From assembly GCF_022049065.2 (NCBI RefSeq), contig NZ_CP095743.1:1999001-2063000 (forward strand): a stretch of DNA of 64,000 nucleotides, written 5' to 3'. This DNA comes from Niallia sp. Man26. Its GTDB lineage: Bacteria > Bacillota > Bacilli > Bacillales > Cytobacillaceae. The position numbers and the translations under genes were made by a program. The notes beneath the pieces were generated by a model. That model had not been told where the DNA came from and did not search any database. It was given only the letters and a program-made list of their open reading frames with translations. Positions 16,647-24,476 of the stretch are shown here, one piece after another. Position 1 is the stretch's first letter; each line of letters begins with the position of its first letter.

Positions 16647-18107
16647 TTGGAACATTTTGAAGAGCTAAACAAAAGTTTTATTGATGGCGTATGGACAGAA
16701 GGAAAAACAGGCCGAACATTCGAGGATAAAAACCCATATGATCAATCGCTTATCACTTCGTTTAGTTTGGCAACTGCCGACCAGCTCCATACTGCATTTA
16801 CTTCAAGCGTTAAAGCGCAAAAAGACTGGGGCAATAGAACACCTGAAGAAAGACTTGCCGTCCTTAAAAAGGCAAGTGAATTTTTGCGTGATAACAGAGA
16901 AGAAATTGTCTCCATTATTTCAAAGGAGACAGGCGGAAGTTCGATTAAAGCAAATGTAGAATTTGACTTGAGTCTTAACTACTTAGAGGCTTCGTTTGAT
17001 CTTGTAGACAAGATTCATCAAAAACGAGAGATGGCAGAAACAACCGAAGGGAAAAAAAACTATGTGTACAGGCTGCCATTAGGTGTTATTACCTCTATTT
17101 CGCCGTTTAACTTTCCGATGAATTTATCGATGCGAACAATCGCACCAGCTTTAGCCCTCGGAAATGCTGTTGTTCATAAGCCAGATGTGCAGACAGGCCT
17201 TGCCGGAGGCTCTATCATCGCTCGCGCTTTTGAGATTGCCGGACTGCCAAAGGGCGTACTGCAGGTCATCCAGTCAGACTTAGAAGAGCTGGGCGATGAG
17301 ATGCTGACAAGTAAAGATTCTGGTTTAATCAGCTTTACGGGATCAACACCTGTCGGCAAACATATTGGTAAAATAGCAGGCAGTATGTTAAAACGAGTTG
17401 CTTTAGAGCTTGGCGGAAACAATCCATTTATCGTTTTAGCAGATGCAGATATCGATAGAGCTGTTGATGCAGCTATTTTCGGTAAATTCATTCATCAAGG
17501 ACAAATATGCATGATTATAAATCGGTTAATCATTCATAAGGATCTTTATGAAGAGTTCGTGCAAAAGTATATAGACCGAGTTAAGCAGATTCCATATGGT
17601 GACCCACAGGACCCAAAAACCATCATTGGACCGCTCATCAATGAAAAGCAAGCAGATAAAGCGATGGCTATTATTGAAGAAGCTAAAAACGAAGGCTGCC
17701 AATTGGCTCTGGAAGGTGAAAGAATCGGTAATCTTTTAACACCATTTGTGTTTATTGATGTCGATAACAGAAGCAAATTGGCACAATCAGAATTATTTGC
17801 ACCGATTTCGACGATAATTAAGGCAGATTCAGATGAACACGCCATTGAACTAGCGAATGACACAGAATACGGACTAAGCTCAGCCATCTTTACAAATGAT
17901 CTTGAACGTGGCAGAGAACTTGGCTTGGCAATTGAAAGCGGCATGACTCATATAAATGACCAAACCGTAAACGATAGTCCTACTGTGCCATTCGGCGGTA
18001 CAAAAGCAAGCGGTATGGGACGCTTCGGAAATGAATGGATTGCGGAAGAATTTACGGTGACGAAATGGATCTCTGTGCAGACGAAATTCCGCAAGTATCC
18101 ATTTTGA
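16647..18107 (+). CDS. NAD(P)-dependent aldehyde dehydrogenase (benzaldehyde/vanillin dehydrogenase type)
   Basis: A 486-residue aldehyde dehydrogenase oxidising an aldehyde to the acid. The general base E254 lies in LELGGNNPF and the nucleophile C288 in HQGQICM. SPFNFPMNLSMR (cofactor domain) and SFTGSTPVGKHIG are also intact. The N-terminus and GQICM resemble the aromatic-aldehyde group such as B. subtilis YfmT, so an aromatic substrate is plausible. The start is TTG at 16647 with AGAGGTG 6 nt upstream; an in-frame GTG at 16638 overlaps that site. The WrbA-like gene follows after 29 bp, probably co-transcribed. Confidence 0.9.
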   Translation: MEHFEELNKSFIDGVWTEGKTGRTFEDKNPYDQSLITSFSLATADQLHTAFTSSVKAQKDWGNRTPEERLAVLKKASEFLRDNREEIVSIISKETGGSSIKANVEFDLSLNYLEASFDLVDKIHQKREMAETTEGKKNYVYRLPLGVITSISPFNFPMNLSMRTIAPALALGNAVVHKPDVQTGLAGGSIIARAFEIAGLPKGVLQVIQSDLEELGDEMLTSKDSGLISFTGSTPVGKHIGKIAGSMLKRVALELGGNNPFIVLADADIDRAVDAAIFGKFIHQGQICMIINRLIIHKDLYEEFVQKYIDRVKQIPYGDPQDPKTIIGPLINEKQADKAMAIIEEAKNEGCQLALEGERIGNLLTPFVFIDVDNRSKLAQSELFAPISTIIKADSDEHAIELANDTEYGLSSAIFTNDLERGRELGLAIESGMTHINDQTVNDSPTVPFGGTKASGMGRFGNEWIAEEFTVTKWISVQTKFRKYPF

Positions 18108-18136
18108 ACATAAATAATGAATAGGAGGAATTTTCA

Positions 18137-18754
18137 ATGACAGTTAAACTTGCTATTGTTTACTACAGCTCAACAGGTACAAATTATCAGCTTGCACTAT
18201 GGGCTGCTGAAGGCGGCAAAGAAAGCGGTGCGGAAGTAACGATTTACCGTGTTGAAGAGCTTGCTCCCCAAAGTGTGATCGAAGGAAATCCAGCTTGGAA
18301 AGCACATATTGAAGAAACTAAGGATATTCCTGTTGTCACACCTGAGGTAATTGAAAAGTCTGATGCTATTATCTTCAGCACGCCAACACGCTTTGGCAAT
18401 ATGGCAGCACAAATGAAACAGTTTTTAGATACAACAGGAGGAATTTGGTTCCACGGCAAGACGGTAAATAAAGTGGTCAGCGGGATGACTTCAGCCCAAA
18501 ATCCACATGGTGGACAGGAAGCTACCATTCTTAGTCTGTATACAACTATGTATCATTGGGGTGCAATTGTCGCCACACCAGGATACACAGACCAATCCTT
18601 GTATGCAGCAGGCGGCAATCCGTATGGAACAAGCGTTACTGTAGACCAGAACAACCAGATTGTCGGTGACAAAGAAGTGTTTAAAAAAGCGGCAAAAGTA
18701 CAAGCACAGCGTGTCGTTCATATAGCTGAATTGATTAAGAACGGTAAGCAATAA
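18137..18754 (+). CDS. NAD(P)H:quinone oxidoreductase, WrbA type
   Basis: A 205-residue flavodoxin-fold protein. The FMN phosphate-binding loop is YYSSTGTNYQLA, followed by FSTPTRFGNMAAQMKQFLD and TSAQNPHGGQEAT, the family isoalloxazine-binding region. These tetrameric enzymes reduce quinones by two electrons and avoid semiquinone formation. Together with the upstream aldehyde dehydrogenase and nearby MarR/exporter pair it suggests defence against, or use of, aromatic and electrophilic compounds. GGAGGAA precedes the ATG. Confidence 0.92.
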   Translation: MTVKLAIVYYSSTGTNYQLALWAAEGGKESGAEVTIYRVEELAPQSVIEGNPAWKAHIEETKDIPVVTPEVIEKSDAIIFSTPTRFGNMAAQMKQFLDTTGGIWFHGKTVNKVVSGMTSAQNPHGGQEATILSLYTTMYHWGAIVATPGYTDQSLYAAGGNPYGTSVTVDQNNQIVGDKEVFKKAAKVQAQRVVHIAELIKNGKQ

Positions 18755-18760
18755 CAAAAC

Positions 18761-18791
18761 AGAGCATTCTTGACTTCAAGAATGCTCTGTT
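18761..18791. terminator. Bidirectional intrinsic terminator
   Basis: AGAGCATTCTTGA and TCAAGAATGCTCT form a perfect 13-bp stem between the convergent wrbA-like and GH25 genes. Confidence 0.88.
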
Positions 18792-18794
18792 TCG

Positions 18795-19541
18795 TTATTT
18801 TCCGTATGCTTCAAACTCAAGGCTACTGCCATGAAATACATTCATATCAATAAATTTTTCTTCACCGTTATAGCCAGCCAGTTTTTCTTTATCTGTATAT
18901 TGCCAAAAAATCCAATGACGATGATCTGCCAAAGAGGGATTTGTAAAAACATCGCGAATCCAAATATCTGTATCTTTAAAACCATTTTTTATATAAAGAT
19001 TATATGCTTTTTGAGTCGCATACAGAATGACTCGTTGGCCGTAATGCTCTTCAAGCAATTCAATCATCGTACGCAATTCTTGTTCCACATAACTGCGCTT
19101 TGGAGGATTTTTGTAATTATTTCCATAAAACTCCACATCAATCACTGGCGGCAATGCAGCATTCTTTTTTGGGACTGTGTTAATAAAATTTTCTGCCTGT
19201 GTTTTGCCACTGCTGTCATAGCTGAAAAAATGGTATGCCCCAACTCGCAGGCTTGTTTTATTTGCTTCTAGCCAATTGTCAGAGAATTCTTCATCCACGA
19301 AAGAGCTGCCTTCTGTCGCTTTTATAAACGCAAAATCGATTGCTTGCTCCTCTATTACAGGCCAGTTGATATCCCCTTGGTAAGCCGAAACATCAATTCC
19401 CTTTACTGAATAATTATTTGCCTGAAATTCATTTGGGATAAAAATTCTCTGCCGCCATAAAATGGCAAGCATAAGAATGAAGGCAATAATGATATATAAA
19501 AACACTAAAATCACTTTATGTTTTCTTTTAAGTCCACTCAT
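18795..19541 (-). CDS. GH25 family lysozyme (membrane-anchored muramidase)
   Basis: A 248-residue protein with an N-terminal membrane anchor (residues ~10-30) and an extracellular GH25 domain that cleaves N-acetylmuramic acid beta-1,4 bonds in peptidoglycan. Catalytic-site motifs are KGIDVSAYQGDINWPVI, FAFIKATEG, YHFFSYD and PVIDVEFYGNN (D and E pair), with HWIFWQYTDK near the end. The ATG overlaps the end of the upstream GNAT gene by 14 bp, so translation is probably coupled. No cell-wall-binding repeats are present. Confidence 0.93.
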   Translation of the reverse strand: MSGLKRKHKVILVFLYIIIAFILMLAILWRQRIFIPNEFQANNYSVKGIDVSAYQGDINWPVIEEQAIDFAFIKATEGSSFVDEEFSDNWLEANKTSLRVGAYHFFSYDSSGKTQAENFINTVPKKNAALPPVIDVEFYGNNYKNPPKRSYVEQELRTMIELLEEHYGQRVILYATQKAYNLYIKNGFKDTDIWIRDVFTNPSLADHRHWIFWQYTDKEKLAGYNGEEKFIDMNVFHGSSLEFEAYGK

Positions 19542-20055
19542 GTTCTAGAATACTGAAAAGCAATGAATCACGCCAACCATCACGTATCAGCATATCCTCC
19601 CTTAGTCTTCCCTCCTCCGTCATGCCTGATTTCTTTAAAACCTTTGCTGATCCAATATTTCTTGGATCACATGTGGCGTAAATTCGGTGAAGGTTTTTTG
19701 TTGAAAAACCAATCTCAATTAGCTTTTTGGCGAGTTCTGTTCCATATCCTTTGCCCCAATAATCAGGATGAATAATATAGGAAATTTCACCAGTTTGATG
19801 ATAAATATCTCTGATGTTTAATTCTCCGGCACCGATTACTTTGAGGCTATCCGGAAGAAAAATACTGTAAACAAATCTCGTACGCGAATGATGCTGTGCA
19901 TCTATCAGTACTTGATCAACAAATGCAGCCGATTCTGCTTCTGTATTAGGACCCCAAGGCTGATATTTGCATACGATATGTTGTGATGCATATTCATGAA
20001 CAGCTTGCCAGTCTTTTCGCTCCATTTCCCGCAAAAGAATTTTCTCTGCTGCCAC
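19528..20055 (-). CDS. RimJ/RimL-like GNAT N-acetyltransferase
   Basis: A 175-residue acetyltransferase of the RimJ/RimL group. Motif A is YWGKGYGTELAKKLIEIGF, motif B is HRIYATCDPRNIGSAKVLKKSGM, with the usual EGRLREDMLIRDGWRDSLLFSILEHEW ending. Substrate may be a protein N-terminus or small amine. I chose GTG at 20055, preceded by GGAGGG at 7 nt; the frame is open to an ATG at 20133, but that extension is not family-like. It overlaps the start of the GH25 gene and is first in the unit. Confidence 0.88.
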   Translation of the reverse strand: MAAEKILLREMERKDWQAVHEYASQHIVCKYQPWGPNTEAESAAFVDQVLIDAQHHSRTRFVYSIFLPDSLKVIGAGELNIRDIYHQTGEISYIIHPDYWGKGYGTELAKKLIEIGFSTKNLHRIYATCDPRNIGSAKVLKKSGMTEEGRLREDMLIRDGWRDSLLFSILEHEWT

Positions 20056-20219
20056 TTTTTTTCCCTCCTTCACTTGGATGCTCGTTAAAGATGAAATTCT
20101 CCATACTGTTTCCATATTGTTTTGATTCGGCACTTATACATGAAACTCCTTTGGAGTTTACATCTATCTTTCTATATGCTAAGTTTTTATTTCAAGCTGC
20201 ACCTAAAGGAGGATGCAAC

Positions 20220-20366
20220 ATCAAATTTGGCCAGAAAGTTATTTATAAAAGCAAAATTCATATTGTCTTCTTTGATTATGGAAACGGGCTCGCCGAAATT
20301 CAAAACCCCTACACGAAAGCTATAATTCTAGCAAAATACGAAGATTTAATTGTGAGATTGAAATAA
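20220..20366 (+). CDS. Small conserved-looking protein with an apparent ATC start
   Basis: A 48-residue frame (begins KFGQKVIYKSKIHIVFFDYG after the start, ends EDLIVRLK) that reads like a compact SH3-like beta-barrel mini-protein. AAAGGAGG lies exactly 7 nt before an ATC codon, and the frame has no in-frame ATG, GTG or TTG nearby. An ATG inside the same site is in another frame and stops after 11 codons. A perfect terminator follows the stop. Either ATC is used as a rare start, or a point mutation has damaged an ATG. I do not know the function. Confidence 0.5.
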   Translation: MKFGQKVIYKSKIHIVFFDYGNGLAEIQNPYTKAIILAKYEDLIVRLK

Positions 20367-20369
20367 ATG

Positions 20370-20392
20370 CCATCCCATTAGGATGGTTTTTT
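20370..20392 (+). terminator. Intrinsic terminator of the small 48-residue gene
   Basis: CCATCC-CATTA-GGATGG followed by six T, four bases after the stop codon. Confidence 0.8.
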
Positions 20393-20401
20393 ACTTGTGT
20401 T

Positions 20402-20959
20402 TTAACGTTTATATGCATTGCTGCCTGGCAGTTTCTTAATCGTATTCCATGCCTGAATCGCTTCATCGCGGCTTTTCCCTCTGTTGTTAGGATCTGCAAA
20501 AAAATCACGTATAAACCGATTATATTCAAATGGAGGAGCAATTTCTCTCTTATAATTTGGATCCTTTTTCCGTTCCTCCTCCTCATGCCATGCGGCGACA
20601 GCATCTCGATATGTTTTCCCTGCATTATTGCGAAAATAGTTTTGCATAAAAGTAGAAAAATGAAATTTTTTCCCTATTGCAGATACGAAAAATGCTCTTA
20701 CCTGTTGACTGCAGCGATGGTTTTCGGTTATTACAGTATTTAATGATAAACTTTCCCGTTGCGTTTTTGGCGATTTTGTTCTTGCAGGCTTCCTGATTTC
20801 TCCTGTTTGTAGAAACACCTCTATTCTTTCTGTCAACTCAAGCTTAGACCCAGCTGCACTCAACCCATTTGTCCGGCAAAACTGCTGCAATTCCGTTTTC
20901 AGCCAGTAATACTCTTGGAAAGAAGCAACCGTAATTTCTGATGACAATTCCGGTCTCAT
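20402..20959 (-). CDS. SAP domain / DUF6434 protein
   Basis: A 185-residue soluble protein. Residues ~10-55 form a SAP-like helix-extension-helix (FYWLKTELQQFCRTNGLSA-type segment followed by GSKLELTERIEVFLQTGEI), a putative nucleic-acid-binding motif. The rest carries two copies of a short repeat: FFVSAIGKKFHFSTFMQNYF...TYRDAVAAW and FEYNRFIRDFFAD...SRDEAIQAW, the DUF6434 arrangement. A role in DNA or chromatin-like binding is possible but unproven. The start MRPEL at 20959 is placed by GGAGGTGA. Confidence 0.78.
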   Translation of the reverse strand: MRPELSSEITVASFQEYYWLKTELQQFCRTNGLSAAGSKLELTERIEVFLQTGEIRKPARTKSPKTQRESLSLNTVITENHRCSQQVRAFFVSAIGKKFHFSTFMQNYFRNNAGKTYRDAVAAWHEEEERKKDPNYKREIAPPFEYNRFIRDFFADPNNRGKSRDEAIQAWNTIKKLPGSNAYKR

Positions 20960-21020
20960 TCCCCTCACCTCCATAGTTAATTATTTCCATTATAGAACAT
21001 TAGTTCCTTTTTTACCATAA

Positions 21021-21050
21021 AAAAGAGAGCTGCCAATGCAACTCTCTCTA
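21021..21050 (-). terminator. Intrinsic terminator of the small membrane protein gene
   Basis: GAGAGTTGC-ATTG-GCAGCTCTC on the minus strand, followed by six T, 13-40 bp after the gene at 21063-21413. Confidence 0.82.
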
Positions 21051-21062
21051 AAATTTTCCATA

Positions 21063-21413
21063 TTAAAATGCGTAGCTGTATAACCCATAATATAACGGGC
21101 CAACAAATATAATAAAAAAAATGATGACAATAATAAACGGTACATCTTCCTCCGGCTCTTCGCCATAATGGTCGTTTAGAAAAACCCCATATAAGATTTC
21201 CCATGCCAGCCCTACAAAAAACACAATCTTCCAAATTAATGGTGTCCATATTTGTGTGTCTGTCACAAAGCCAAATAAGCCTATCCATGTTATGACAGAA
21301 AGGGCAAAGTCTATTTTTGACAAGGTTGTCTTATATTTTCCCTTTATTAAAAATCCAATTGCTGCTGTTCCCAGCAAGCCTATGTAAATAGTCCAAAATA
21401 TAGTTGCAAACAT
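21063..21413 (-). CDS. Small four-helix membrane protein, unrecognised
   Basis: A 116-residue protein with four predicted membrane helices and an acidic loop (NDHYGEEPEEDVP) between helices 3 and 4. No family recognised. The start is placed at MFATIF (21413), 6 nt after AGAGG; a longer frame to 21440 adds a basic stretch without a ribosome binding site. It has its own terminator and lies between the SAP-domain gene and fni, both on the same strand. Confidence 0.7.
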   Translation of the reverse strand: MFATIFWTIYIGLLGTAAIGFLIKGKYKTTLSKIDFALSVITWIGLFGFVTDTQIWTPLIWKIVFFVGLAWEILYGVFLNDHYGEEPEEDVPFIIVIIFFIIFVGPLYYGLYSYAF

Positions 21414-21527
21414 GCTGTTCCTCTTTCTCCAAATTAACAAAAAACTAGTGCTTGAATATTGATAATATCATATTTACATAGCAGGAAAAAGAAAGGGCTA
21501 TTAAAAAAAGTAAAAAAAGATATATTA

Positions 21528-21553
21528 CTGAGCTAATATTTGGATTAGCCCAG
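21528..21553 (-). terminator. Terminator-like hairpin after fni
   Basis: CTGGGCTAAT-CCAAAT-ATTAGCTCAG on the minus strand directly after the fni stop codon, with a T-run about 10 nt further on. Confidence 0.55.
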
Positions 21554-22624
21554 TCATTTTGGTCGTCTTCTAGCTAACCCTTGCCAATCATGCCCTCTTG
21601 CTTCACTCCATTCTTTTACCCTTCCAGTTGCGACAATGGGGCAGCTGTGCAGGCTGGCAATAGATTTTGCTCCTTGCAGAACTAGAAGTGTCTTTAAGTG
21701 CTCTTTCCACTCTTCCAGTTCGTCTATCAATCCTACCACACCTTCATTATGAAGAATCTTTAAAAACGGGCCGGCGATTCCAGCTGCAGCTGCTCCTAAA
21801 GAGAAGCATTTGACTGCGTCAAGGGGGTTGCGTATTCCTCCTGAAGCAATTATAGTCAGCTTACCTAATACTGGCTGTGCTTCCAGCAAAGATACAGCAG
21901 CCGATTGGCCCCATTCCTTTAAATAAGCAAAATCACGTTTGCTTCTCCGCTCATTTTCAATATGGACAAAGTTTGTGCCACCCCTGCCCCCTATATCGAC
22001 ATACTGAATTCCCGCATCACTCAATTGCAACAATGTATCAGTGCACATGCCAAATCCTGTCTCCTTCACGATTACGGGCACATCCAATTTTGCCGCCATT
22101 TTTTCCAACCGCAGAAGTATATTAGTGAAATCCCGTTCTCCTTCTGGCATGACAAGCTCTTGCGGCACATTCACATGAACCTGCAGTGCATCTGCTTCAA
22201 GCATGTCTATTGCCTTAAGTGCGTAATCAATGGGAACATCTCCACCAACATTGGCAAACACAATTCCCTTTGGATTTTTCTTTCTCACAATTTTATAGGT
22301 ATGTGCTAATGCTTCATTTCTGATGCCTGCATGCTGAGAACCAACTGCCATCGCAATCCCTGTTTCCATGCAAGCTTCAGCAAGAGCTCCATTAATCTCG
22401 CCTGACTTTTCACTGCCGCCTGTCATCGCATTAATAAAGATTGGATATGGGAGGGATAGTGGACCTATCTTGGTCTGCAGCTTTATATCTTCTATTCCAG
22501 TCTCCGGCAAGGAGCGGTGAATCAAGAATAAATCATCAAAATCAGCGTATGGCAAGTAGTTCTGTTGTAAAGCAAGCTCAATATGTTCTTCTTTTCGTTT
22601 TTGTCGTATTGTTTTCTCATCCAT
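21554..22624 (-). CDS. fni: Type 2 isopentenyl-diphosphate delta-isomerase
   Basis: A 356-residue FMN- and NADPH-dependent isomerase that interconverts isopentenyl and dimethylallyl diphosphate. Diagnostic segments: RKEEHIELAL at the N-terminus, FINAMTGGS (FMN/substrate), MAVGSQHAGIRN, VHVNVPQELVMPEGE, VIVKETGFGM (lysine), VDIGGRGGTNF and ASGGIRNPLDAVKCFSLGA (FMN phosphate). Length fits B. subtilis Fni (YpgA, ~349). The ATG at 22624 is preferred over a TTG five codons upstream. It stands alone, outside any isoprenoid cluster. Confidence 0.95.
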   Translation of the reverse strand: MDEKTIRQKRKEEHIELALQQNYLPYADFDDLFLIHRSLPETGIEDIKLQTKIGPLSLPYPIFINAMTGGSEKSGEINGALAEACMETGIAMAVGSQHAGIRNEALAHTYKIVRKKNPKGIVFANVGGDVPIDYALKAIDMLEADALQVHVNVPQELVMPEGERDFTNILLRLEKMAAKLDVPVIVKETGFGMCTDTLLQLSDAGIQYVDIGGRGGTNFVHIENERRSKRDFAYLKEWGQSAAVSLLEAQPVLGKLTIIASGGIRNPLDAVKCFSLGAAAAGIAGPFLKILHNEGVVGLIDELEEWKEHLKTLLVLQGAKSIASLHSCPIVATGRVKEWSEARGHDWQGLARRRPK

Positions 22625-22823
22625 AAAAAACAGCCTCAAATCTTTCCAACTTTATCCTTTACTCTCCCCCATTTGACTAACTCGTATTCTAGGCTGATTT
22701 TACTTTCATAAAGTTCTTTTTTGTGGTTTAGCTATCACTGTACAATAAGGTGAGAAACTTTAGATAATAATCCCCCTTTCTATATGATTTTTGCGTTATA
22801 TTAGTAGTAAGGTGGTGGAAAGG

Positions 22824-23363
22824 ATGTTATCTAGTACACATATACATATAAGACGATTTTCCTTAGAGGATGCAGAAAGTCTTTTAACGTATCAGAATGA
22901 GAATAAAGCTTTTTTTGAGAGATTTTCAATGGAGCGGGATCAGCACTATTATTCTCTTTTAAGACAGCAGCAATTAATTGCTGATTGGGAACAAAAATGG
23001 AAGGCAGACACTCACTATCAATTCGGCATATTTGAAAATGAAAATCAGAGACTCGTTGGAACAATCAGCTTGTTTCAAGTTGTAAGAGGCTCACTGCAAA
23101 GTGCATTTATCGGGTATTTTATCGATTACGCTCATAACGGCAAAGGTTATGGAACAGAAGCAGTTAAGCTTGTTGTAGAATATTCCTTTACAAGACTTAA
23201 GCTTCATAGAATCGAAGCAGGGGTAATGCCACATAATATCGGCTCAATCCGAGTATTAGAGAAGGCAGGATTTCATAAAGAAGGTATTGCCAGAAAAAAT
23301 GTAAAAATTAATGGCAACTGGGAGGATCATCAAGTTCTCGCTATCATAAACCCTGCTGATTAG
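22824..23363 (+). CDS. RimJ/RimL-like GNAT N-acetyltransferase
   Basis: A 179-residue acetyltransferase: HIRRFSLEDAESLL at the N-terminus, IGYFIDYAHNGKGYGTEAVK (motif A), HRIEAGVMPHNIGSIRVLEKAGF (motif B) and EGIARKNVKINGNWEDHQV at the end. This is the ribosomal-protein alanine acetyltransferase layout, though substrates of the Bacillus paralogues are mostly unknown. ATG at 22824 is chosen because AAGGTGG lies 8 nt upstream; two GTG codons in the same frame are alternatives. Monocistronic, convergent with the MBL-fold gene. Confidence 0.88.
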   Translation: MLSSTHIHIRRFSLEDAESLLTYQNENKAFFERFSMERDQHYYSLLRQQQLIADWEQKWKADTHYQFGIFENENQRLVGTISLFQVVRGSLQSAFIGYFIDYAHNGKGYGTEAVKLVVEYSFTRLKLHRIEAGVMPHNIGSIRVLEKAGFHKEGIARKNVKINGNWEDHQVLAIINPAD

Positions 23364-23365
23364 AT

Positions 23366-23400
23366 AAGCAGACATGTATGAACATGTCTGCTTGAAAATT
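23366..23400. terminator. Bidirectional intrinsic terminator
   Basis: AAGCAGACATGT-ATGA-ACATGTCTGCTT between the convergent GNAT and MBL-fold genes. Confidence 0.85.
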
Positions 23401-24147
23401 TTATGGAAACACAAGGGGCTCCTGTATCTTCACCATTTGTATTCCGTATTTTTTCTCTATTTCTACTGCATCAATGTCATCAGCATAATGCATACCGTAT
23501 AAAGATGGAAGCGCAAGCTTGTCAGAATAATAAGCTATCACATCATCTATATAGGAATGGACCGGTGTTTGAATAAAGGAAATATCATGAAATAGTGCTT
23601 TCGTGTTTTCATCAAAATGTTTATCAAATAAAGCTTCCTCATGCTTGCCAATATCACTTGTATAAATGATATTAACATTATCATTCTTGTCAGACAGTTT
23701 AAAGCCCATTGAGAGCATATCTTTCGCATGTAAATTATCTGTTTTAATAAACTCTATTTCATAGTCATTGCCTAATTGAAAACCATCCTTTTCGTAATGC
23801 ACGTGGAAATAATCGCTGAGCTGCAAACCGTCTGTAAATAATCCAGCTTTCAGCACATCCTCTATCCCTTCAGCTAGCTCTGCACGAATCCACAAGTTTG
23901 GCTTATAACTATACAGCCACATGCAGCGCTGCGCAAACTCCTCCAAGCCCCCGACATGATCTGCATGCAAATGGGTAATCACAATATCTGTTACATCCGT
24001 TTCTTTATAGCCAGCCGCAGGCAGACTGAAGCGCAACGTTGTACCGGCATCAACCAAAAGCTTTCTGTCGCCTAGTTCAAATATATAATTATTATGATAA
24101 TGCTTTGTAAAAGCACCACCTGTTCCTAATGGATACACTTTAATCAT
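23401..24147 (-). CDS. MBL-fold metallo-hydrolase
   Basis: A 248-residue metallo-beta-lactamase-fold protein. The metal-binding motif THLHADHVGG gives H59, H61, D63 and H64; a further ligand set is TSDIGKHE and GMHYADD near the C-terminus. The architecture resembles RNase Z/phosphodiesterase-like cytosolic members rather than a beta-lactamase (no signal peptide). Substrate unknown. AAGGAGG lies 7 nt before the ATG. Monocistronic. Confidence 0.88.
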   Translation of the reverse strand: MIKVYPLGTGGAFTKHYHNNYIFELGDRKLLVDAGTTLRFSLPAAGYKETDVTDIVITHLHADHVGGLEEFAQRCMWLYSYKPNLWIRAELAEGIEDVLKAGLFTDGLQLSDYFHVHYEKDGFQLGNDYEIEFIKTDNLHAKDMLSMGFKLSDKNDNVNIIYTSDIGKHEEALFDKHFDENTKALFHDISFIQTPVHSYIDDVIAYYSDKLALPSLYGMHYADDIDAVEIEKKYGIQMVKIQEPLVFP

Positions 24148-24439
24148 GTAGGAGCCTCCTTAAATTGCTATTATGTACTAGTTTAGCTTATGTTTTTCTA
24201 TATGCAAAGCGGCAAGGGTGAAAGATTCTTTATTTTAAAAAGCCATACAGAGACACTAATTCTTTACAATCTTACTCTATTAGCTTTTGAACCCTCCTTA
24301 TCTTGAACGTCTCCTAAAACTGTGTCCTTTCATTAACATTAAGCAACGGACTAATCTTGACTGCATCCACTTGAAAATGAAAAGACAAAAGCACACCCTT
24401 TCATGATAAACCGAATCCAAAAGTTTTTGTCAGCATACT
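24148..24439. other. Intergenic region without a recognisable gene
   Basis: About 290 bp upstream of the MBL-fold gene and beyond the terminator of the GH18 gene. It is AT-rich. I find no open frame with a ribosome binding site on either strand and no clear riboswitch-like fold; the part near 24148-24200 should hold the promoter of the MBL-fold gene. Confidence 0.5.
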
Positions 24440-24475
24440 AAAAAGCCCTTCTTGCATAACCAAGAAGGGCTTTTC
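24440..24475. terminator. Intrinsic terminator of the GH18 gene
   Basis: AAAAGCCCTTCTTG and CAAGAAGGGCTTTT form a long stem with A/T runs on both sides, touching the GH18 stop codon. Confidence 0.9.
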
Positions 24476-24476
24476 T

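Noticed and set aside
21554..22624. A link between the fni isomerase and the DRL-like gene as parts of one isoprenoid pathway
   Set aside because: They are ~37 kb apart with no shared control. The DRL-like gene is tied to PTS and acyloin-cleaving genes, which argues for catabolism, not isoprenoid synthesis.
24148..24439. A small RNA or riboswitch in the gap upstream of the MBL-fold gene
   Set aside because: No conserved riboswitch block and no promoter-terminator pair could be identified by eye.
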